This document shows, piece by piece, positions 57,191 to 64,000 of a DNA stretch of 64,000 bases. The notes below the pieces were generated by a model that was given only the letters and a program-made list of their open reading frames with translations, was not told the DNA's origin and made no database searches. Source of the DNA: Serinibacter arcticus (GTDB lineage Bacteria; Actinomycetota; Actinomycetes; Actinomycetales; Beutenbergiaceae). Positions within the stretch are counted from its first letter, which is position 1. Each line of letters begins with the position of its first letter. The DNA is taken from positions 496,001-560,000 of the forward strand of contig NZ_RHPJ01000002.1 in NCBI RefSeq assembly GCF_004786095.1. The letters are read 5' to 3'. The translations under genes and the position numbers were made by a program.

Positions 57191-57196
57191 TACCGT
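57191..57196 (+). promoter_or_regulatory. Likely -10 element, leaderless mRNA for the Hpt protein
   Basis: TACCGT ends 6 bases before the GTG at 57203, so the Hpt gene may also be transcribed independently of the receiver gene. Confidence 0.4.
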
Positions 57197-57202
57197 GGTC
57201 GG

Positions 57203-57550
57203 GTGAGCGCGCTCGGGCCCGAAGGCGATGCCGTGATGGCGATGATTGCCGCCCGCGCGCTCGACCGGAACCGTGAGCGCGCCGCCCGACTGCTGGTGCT
57301 GCTCGAGGAGGATCTCGACGCCGCCGCGCCGGACACCGGCGCACCGACGCCCGCCACCCGTGCGACCGCCCGCGACGAGGCCGTGACGCTCGCTCACCAG
57401 ATCGCGGGTTCGGCCGGCACGTTCGGGTACGACGCCGCCTCCGACGACGCGAGAACGGCCATGGACCTGCTGGCCGACGGAGCGGAGGCCGGCGAGGTCG
57501 CGCCGTTCGCCGCGAGCGTCAGGTCGCTCCTGGACGGACCGCCCGCCTGA
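57203..57550 (+). CDS. Hpt phosphotransfer protein
   Basis: A 115-residue four-helix protein. The phosphate-accepting His65 lies in LAHQIAGSAGTFGYDAAS, the hallmark H-x3-GSAGTFG motif of Hpt domains. With the histidine kinase and lone receiver next to it, this completes the parts of a multistep phosphorelay, though the final output regulator is not in this stretch. GTG start at 57203. Confidence 0.88.
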   Translation: MSALGPEGDAVMAMIAARALDRNRERAARLLVLLEEDLDAAAPDTGAPTPATRATARDEAVTLAHQIAGSAGTFGYDAASDDARTAMDLLADGAEAGEVAPFAASVRSLLDGPPA

Positions 57551-57569
57551 CTCGACCCCGGAGCGGCGG

Positions 57570-57983
57570 TCAGCTCCGGAAGGCCGTCGCGAGTGCGACG
57601 GGCAGCGACGTCACGGTCAGGCGGATCGTGCTCGCCTCGGCCGTCAGGCGCATGGCGAACACGGTGCGATGGGCGTCGAGGCGCAGGATCGGTTCGTGCG
57701 ACAGCACGGCTCCGCACCACCCCTGACGCGTCAGCCGCTGGACCAGCAGATCGATCGTCGCCTCGTCCGGGACGTGTCCCGTCACGGCGATCCGGTAGGT
57801 CGGTACGGGCGTCTCGCCGGTCGAACCGGCCTCCCACCGAGTTGCACCCCAGGTGCTCGTCATCCCGATCAGGTGGCACAGCGCATCGCCGGCGTGGTGG
57901 ACCGTGTCGAGCTCGCCCTGGCGTGCGGCGCTGACCTCGGCGGACGCGGGCGGGGGCATGACGGCGCGGGGGGCGATCGTCAT
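57570..57983 (-). CDS. Unknown soluble protein
   Basis: A 137-residue protein I do not recognise. Its first 25 residues resemble a Pro/Ala linker; the remainder alternates strands (YRIAVTGHVPDEATIDLL, TVFAMRLTAEASTIRLTV) and suggests a small alpha/beta domain. Codon use is typical of real genes here and AGGAGG lies about 10 bases before the ATG at 57983. It is convergent with the Hpt gene. Confidence 0.65.
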   Translation of the reverse strand: MTIAPRAVMPPPASAEVSAARQGELDTVHHAGDALCHLIGMTSTWGATRWEAGSTGETPVPTYRIAVTGHVPDEATIDLLVQRLTRQGWCGAVLSHEPILRLDAHRTVFAMRLTAEASTIRLTVTSLPVALATAFRS

Positions 57984-58182
57984 GGGGCGTTGGCCTCCTC
58001 GGATCGGAGCGGGAGGTGGGGCTCATGATGCCGAGACGATGGTCGAACGTCCGACTCGCCCGCACAGGGCGTCTCGTTCCGTCGTTCGCCGGGGGCTCTC
58101 GCCCCGCGGTCGACCATCCTCCCGGCCCTCCGCCAGGTGCGGGCAGCGATGCCGACCTGGGAGCTGGTGGGTGCCGTCGTCG

Positions 58183-58344
58183 CTAGGTGCCGGGCGGCGG
58201 CGGCGGGTTCCTGTCCTCGTCCGTCGTGGCGTCGGACGCCGGGGACTCCTCGGCCGGTGCACCCTTCAGTCGAACGGTGGGCTCGGCGGGCTGGGTCCCG
58301 ACCGGGACCGGAGTGACGTCGTCGTCCTTCTCCGTGCTGGTCAT
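58183..58344 (-). CDS. Tiny acidic Pro-rich protein
   Basis: A 53-residue frame from the ATG at 58344 to the TAG at 58183: MTSTEKDDDVTPVP, then PTVRLKGAPAEES and a DEDRNPPPPPGT end. About nine in ten third positions are G or C, unlike the overlapping opposite-strand frame, which supports a real gene. It is likely disordered; function unknown. It lies downstream of the GT2 gene, with a gap of 90 bases. Confidence 0.45.
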   Translation of the reverse strand: MTSTEKDDDVTPVPVGTQPAEPTVRLKGAPAEESPASDATTDEDRNPPPPPGT

Positions 58345-58434
58345 CTCGGCTCGTTCCCTACCGGTCCTGCTGTCCGCGGCGGCCTCGGTCTCGAGCCGGA
58401 CGTCTGTCCAGTGTGACCCTCGCCCGACGAAAAG

Positions 58435-59193
58435 TCACGATCCGGTCTCGACGGGAGCGGGTCCCGTCGCGAGCAGGTCCTCGCGGAGGTACTCCGCGTA
58501 CCCGCCGGTGGTTCGACCCACGAGCCGACCGGAGGTGAGGACGTCGCACAGGGCGGAGGCGACGACGCGAGCGCCGGCCCGCCGCGCCCGCTCCACCAGA
58601 TCGACGTCCTCGTGGAGACCGAGGGGGGCCACGCCGCCGACGGCGGCGTCGATGCTGGCCCGGAGGCCGAGGTTGGCGCCGTGCACGTGCCCGTTCGGGA
58701 CGGCCGTCCGGGTGCGTCGCCAGGCGAGCAGGCGCCCGGGATCGAGGTCGCCGGGGTCGGGACGCACGGTCCCGACGACGACGTCGGCACCCGCCTCCGC
58801 GGCGCGCACGTGCTCGAGGAGCCAGTCGGGCGGCACCTGGCTGTCGGCGTCGGTGTGCGCGATCCACGCGTCCGCGCCCCACTCCGGCCCCGCGAGGGTC
58901 GCGGCGCGGACCACGCCCCTGGCGCGCGCCGCCCCGACGTTGCCGACACCGGTGACGAGCACGGCGTCCGCGCGGCCGTCGACCACCGACGACGAGTCGT
59001 CCCGGCAGTCGTCGAGCACCAGCACGACGACGCAGCGCACGTCGGGCCGCGCGGCGGCCAGGGCGGAGCGTGCCGCATCCAGCGCGTCGAGGCAGGCGGG
59101 GAGCAGGCGTTCCTCGTCCCGGGCCGGGACGACGACGGCGACGAACGTGACGCGATCCGCCTGATCGGACCCGAGAGCGGCAGCCGTGCTCAC
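58435..59193 (-). CDS. GT2-family glycosyltransferase
   Basis: A 252-residue GT-A enzyme: VAVVVPARDEERLLPACLDA at the start, LVLDDCRDDSS, the metal-binding acidic motif HTDADSQVPPDW (DAD), and HGANLGLRASIDAAVGG. No membrane helices. GTG at 59193 overlaps the stop of the PIG-L/methyltransferase gene, so it is the third gene of a coupled operon. It probably adds a sugar to a product modified by that fusion enzyme. Confidence 0.88.
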   Translation of the reverse strand: MSTAAALGSDQADRVTFVAVVVPARDEERLLPACLDALDAARSALAAARPDVRCVVVLVLDDCRDDSSSVVDGRADAVLVTGVGNVGAARARGVVRAATLAGPEWGADAWIAHTDADSQVPPDWLLEHVRAAEAGADVVVGTVRPDPGDLDPGRLLAWRRTRTAVPNGHVHGANLGLRASIDAAVGGVAPLGLHEDVDLVERARRAGARVVASALCDVLTSGRLVGRTTGGYAEYLREDLLATGPAPVETGS

Positions 59194-60548
59194 AGCAGCC
59201 CCGTCCGGCCGGCCACCGACCGGCCGTCGAGCGAGAGCACGACGAGCGAGACGTCCTCGTCGCGGTAGGTCGCGATCTCCACGGCGCCGCGCGACGCCAC
59301 CAGCGCGGAGACCAGCTCGCGCTGGACGTCGTCACCGCTCGCCGCGTAGCCGTCGACCGGGTGCCGCCAGTGGCAGCCGACGACGACGGCGCCCTCGGCC
59401 AGCGTCGGGGCGATCCGCGCGAGGAACGTCCGCAGGGTCGGCGCGGAGAAGTAGTACAGCACCTCCGACAGCACCACGAGGTCGAACGGGCCGGGCGGCA
59501 CGTCGCGCGTGACGTCGGCGACCTCGAGCCGCAGCCCCGGCCGCTCGCCCACCCGGGTGCGGGCGCGGGCGATCGCCTCGGCGGCGACGTCGACGGCGAG
59601 CAGGTCGTCGCAGCGCTCCGACAGGTCGGCCGTCAGCACCCCGATCGAGCACCCGACCTCGAACGCGCGGGCGAACCGCCGCTCGGGCAGGACGGCGAGG
59701 GTGAGCGCGCGCTTGCGCTCCTCGTACCAGCGGCTGGTGAAGCCCCACGGGTCCTCGCGCCGCTCGTAGGTGGCGTCGAAGAACTCGGCCGTGACGTCGG
59801 TGGGGTCGGCGCTCTCGTCGCCGCCCCGCTCGGGCTCCGTCACCACGTAGGTGTCCGCGCCCCGCCCGGTCACGCGTCGCAGGTCGTGCGGCACGACGGC
59901 GGACGGGCCGGCGACCTGCGACGGGTAGGCGTCCAGCGCGCGGGCCCGTCGCGCGGCCGACTCACCGCTCACGGTGAGTCGACGCATCGACGGCCACGGG
60001 ACCTCCGGCGTCGTCGGGTCCGCCCAGTGCCACAGCCAGATCGGGTACTCCCAGAGCGGCAGGCCGTGGCTGCGGGCGAGGTCGGCGGCGATCTCGCCGA
60101 GCACGCGGTGGTCGCGGTGGCCGTCACCGCGCCACGGCGCGACGACCAGCCGCACGGGATCATCGCCGTCGGCCCGTTCGCGCACGAGGTCCGCCAGCCG
60201 CGCCGCGACCTCGGCGCGCGCCTCGCGCAGCCCGCCGTCGGCCACGTCCAGGGTGTGCAGCTCGGCCGCCGGGGTGAGCTCGCCGAGCGCGCCGCGCAGC
60301 TCCGCCGCCCGCGCCGCCACCGAGGCGGCACCGGCGCCGCCGTCGGTCGCGACCAGGACCGTGGCCGCCCGCCCGCGCAGGTCGAGCTCGGCGAGCAGGC
60401 CACCGGCGCCCAGCGTCTCGTCGTCGGGGTGGGCCGCGAGCACGAGCACGCCGCGACCCGGCAGGCCGAGGGTCGGGAGGGCGGCGAGACGGGGGTTCGC
60501 CAGCCAGGTGCCGGCCGGTGTGCCGGGTTCACGGGCGTCGAACGTCAC
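59190..60548 (-). CDS. Bifunctional PIG-L deacetylase / class I SAM methyltransferase
   Basis: A 452-residue fusion. Residues 1-240 are a PIG-L (LmbE) zinc deacetylase: AHPDDETLGAGG (residues 39-50, zinc ligands His40, Asp43) and GDGHRDHRVLGE with the second His-x2-His group. Residues about 255-452 are a Rossmann methyltransferase: FFDATYERREDPWGF, WYEERK, the SAM-binding FEVGCSIGVLTADL, LLAVDVAAEAI and LVVLSEVLYYF, close to NodS-type N-methyltransferases. Together they suggest removal of an N-acetyl group followed by methylation of the freed amine, as NodB and NodS do in sequence. GTG at 60548 (or 60551) overlaps the acyl-CoA-dehydrogenase-like gene. Confidence 0.9.
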   Translation of the reverse strand: MTFDAREPGTPAGTWLANPRLAALPTLGLPGRGVLVLAAHPDDETLGAGGLLAELDLRGRAATVLVATDGGAGAASVAARAAELRGALGELTPAAELHTLDVADGGLREARAEVAARLADLVRERADGDDPVRLVVAPWRGDGHRDHRVLGEIAADLARSHGLPLWEYPIWLWHWADPTTPEVPWPSMRRLTVSGESAARRARALDAYPSQVAGPSAVVPHDLRRVTGRGADTYVVTEPERGGDESADPTDVTAEFFDATYERREDPWGFTSRWYEERKRALTLAVLPERRFARAFEVGCSIGVLTADLSERCDDLLAVDVAAEAIARARTRVGERPGLRLEVADVTRDVPPGPFDLVVLSEVLYYFSAPTLRTFLARIAPTLAEGAVVVGCHWRHPVDGYAASGDDVQRELVSALVASRGAVEIATYRDEDVSLVVLSLDGRSVAGRTGLL

Positions 60549-61642
60549 CACGGGTCCACCTCCGCGGCGACGAGGGCCGAGCCCAGCGAGGCCGCCTCGC
60601 GCACGGGGTGGTGCTGGCGCAGGTAGACGCCGAGGTCGGCCACGCGCTTGGCGTGGGACTCCTCCCGGGTCAGCGGCGCGGGTCCGAGCGCGTGCGCGGT
60701 CAGTCGCAGCGCGTCCTCGGCGACGGCGGCCACGCCGGCGCGCACACGCTTGGCGAGCAGCCGACCCGCACCGGGGGCGAGGGCGGGGGAACCGGCGGCG
60801 TCGTGGTCGACGGCCTCGGCGCCCTCGCGCAGCGTGCGCCTCGCCTCGGCCAGCCGCACGTCGAGCGTGCCGAGGGCCTCGGCGAGCCGGTCGCGGTGCG
60901 TGCTCGGGTCGGGGGCGGAGCGCGCGGCCTCGTGCAGCCGCCGCGCCAGGCCGACGGCGCCGCCGTACCAGCAGGCCGCGACGCCGATGCCGCCCCACCA
61001 GAAGCCGGGACGCGCCAAGTACCAGCCGGGTGCGCCGACGGCGACGGCCCGCGCACCCGAGAACGTCACGGGCGTGGAGGGGATCTCGGCGAGGCCGCGC
61101 GAGACCCAGCCGCCGGCCTCGACGGCCACGCCCGGCCCGCGGAGGTCGACGGCGAACAGGCCCCGCTCGCCGTCGGGCAGGTGCGCGGTGACGAGCGCGC
61201 CCTCGAGGACGGCCGCGAGCGAGCACCAGGGCTTGGTGCCCGTCAGGTGCCACGCGCCGTCGGCGTCCGACGGCGCGGCGAGAAGTGTGACGTCCGGCGC
61301 CTCGGCGGCGAACACGCCCCAGGTGCTCGACGGCGTGAGGTCGCCGGGGAGGGCCGGCCGAGCGGCGGCGCTGCCGGCTCCGGCCTGCGCGAGGATCGAG
61401 CGGGCGTCCAGCACCGGTTCGAGGGCGCGCGCGACGGCGAGATCGGCCGCCGCGACGGTCGCCAGCAGCTCCCACAGCGCGAGCGTCGCGCCCCCGCCGA
61501 CCCGGTGCTCCGGACCCGTCCAGGTCCGGGTTGCCTCGAGCGCACCCGCCACGTCCAGGGGCGGAAGGGCGAGAGTCGGGCGCTCCACCGGGCCGGACCA
61601 CGACGGTCCGAGGTGCACGCGAGGGGGTGCTGGTCTGCTCAC
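60545..61642 (-). CDS. Acyl-CoA-dehydrogenase-like protein
   Basis: A 365-residue protein of the acyl-CoA dehydrogenase fold: ATVAAADLAVARALEPVLDA, central beta domain (TWGVFAAEAP, AWHLTGTKPWCSLAAVLEGA, WVSRGLAEIPSTPVTFSGA) and a helical C-terminal domain. The region of the usual catalytic Glu and FAD motifs is hard to recognise, so activity might differ from a true dehydrogenase. GTG at 61642 has AGGAG 8 bases upstream. It leads a three-gene operon with the PIG-L/methyltransferase fusion and GT2. Confidence 0.8.
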   Translation of the reverse strand: MSRPAPPRVHLGPSWSGPVERPTLALPPLDVAGALEATRTWTGPEHRVGGGATLALWELLATVAAADLAVARALEPVLDARSILAQAGAGSAAARPALPGDLTPSSTWGVFAAEAPDVTLLAAPSDADGAWHLTGTKPWCSLAAVLEGALVTAHLPDGERGLFAVDLRGPGVAVEAGGWVSRGLAEIPSTPVTFSGARAVAVGAPGWYLARPGFWWGGIGVAACWYGGAVGLARRLHEAARSAPDPSTHRDRLAEALGTLDVRLAEARRTLREGAEAVDHDAAGSPALAPGAGRLLAKRVRAGVAAVAEDALRLTAHALGPAPLTREESHAKRVADLGVYLRQHHPVREAASLGSALVAAEVDPW

Positions 61643-61814
61643 GGGGCGGGCTCCTGCCGACGTCGGGGGTGACCGACGCGCTGCTGCCCGATCGAACCGT
61701 CCCTCGAGTCTGCGCGATCTCGGGTCGTCGGGGAAGGATGGCGTCCCGCGCCGCGCTCCACGGTCGCGAGCAGGCATGATCGACGTGACGACCATCGCCT
61801 GACCCAGGAGTGTC

Positions 61815-64000
<2,186 letters not shown>

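Noticed and set aside
58025-58186. 53-codon plus-strand frame overlapping the tiny protein gene on the other strand, with a GGGAGG before its ATG
   Set aside because: Third codon positions are far less G/C-biased than in real genes here and the product is Arg/Pro/Gly-rich; the opposite frame fits better.

Overview
The window is very GC-rich, almost every third codon position is G or C, GTG starts are common and neighbouring genes often overlap by four bases. Together with ANTAR, DUF418 and DUF2254 proteins, a mycothiol-type arsenate reductase and actinobacterial S-layer-homology-like repeats, this points to a saprophytic actinobacterium of the order Micrococcales (Cellulomonas or Promicromonospora relatives are a reasonable guess). 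No rRNA, tRNA, CRISPR array, insertion sequence or prophage was seen; this looks like ordinary chromosome.

Layout. 1-1842: a cupin gene (cut by the window edge), a cyclophilin-like lipoprotein and a divergent MmyB-type regulator. 1912-3499: pdxS-pdxT, vitamin B6 synthesis. 3576-14337: a leftward arabinose-polymer locus (LacI regulator, ABC importer without ATPase, GH127 enzyme, large SLH-anchored clan GH-A glycosidase). 14556-19544: an acyltransferase and a secreted SLH-anchored GH13 amylase/pullulanase under MalR-like operators. 19664-24831: Nudix hydrolase, a macro-domain fusion protein, small unknown, secreted and membrane proteins. 24851-33409: a xylo-oligosaccharide locus (divergent LacI; ABC importer without ATPase; GH3; GH43). 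33474-34322: a paralogue of the unknown half of the macro-domain protein. 34519-42445: five tightly coupled genes (three glycosyltransferases, an ABC exporter, a tandem phosphotransferase-like protein), probably making and exporting an unknown glycoconjugate.

42491-53019: a G5/3D cell-wall protein, small membrane proteins, a GAF-ANTAR regulator, a VIT-family transporter missing its usual metal-binding segment, an MFS transporter, a Q/G-rich membrane protein and a FtsX/LolD-type ABC pair. 53206-57550: a tiny acidic protein, a pyruvoyl arginine decarboxylase coupled to a GNAT-like protein, and a phosphorelay set (histidine kinase, lone receiver, lone Hpt). 58183-61642: a tiny protein plus a three-gene operon joining an acyl-CoA-dehydrogenase-like protein, a PIG-L deacetylase/methyltransferase fusion and a GT2 glycosyltransferase. 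61815-64000: arsenate reductase, a second MmyB-type regulator and a divergent aldo/keto reductase.

Working together: the two sugar loci and the amylase form a plant-polysaccharide scavenging set in which enzymes held outside the cell feed ATPase-less importers, presumably sharing one ATPase encoded elsewhere. The strongest candidates for undescribed biology are (a) the Cys-rich domain found fused to a macro domain and again as a stand-alone paralogue, (b) the five-gene glycosyltransferase/exporter/double-kinase operon and (c) the PIG-L-methyltransferase fusion operon. A recurring regulatory trait is a -10 hexamer placed exactly 6-7 bases before the start codon of about a dozen genes, the signature of leaderless mRNAs.
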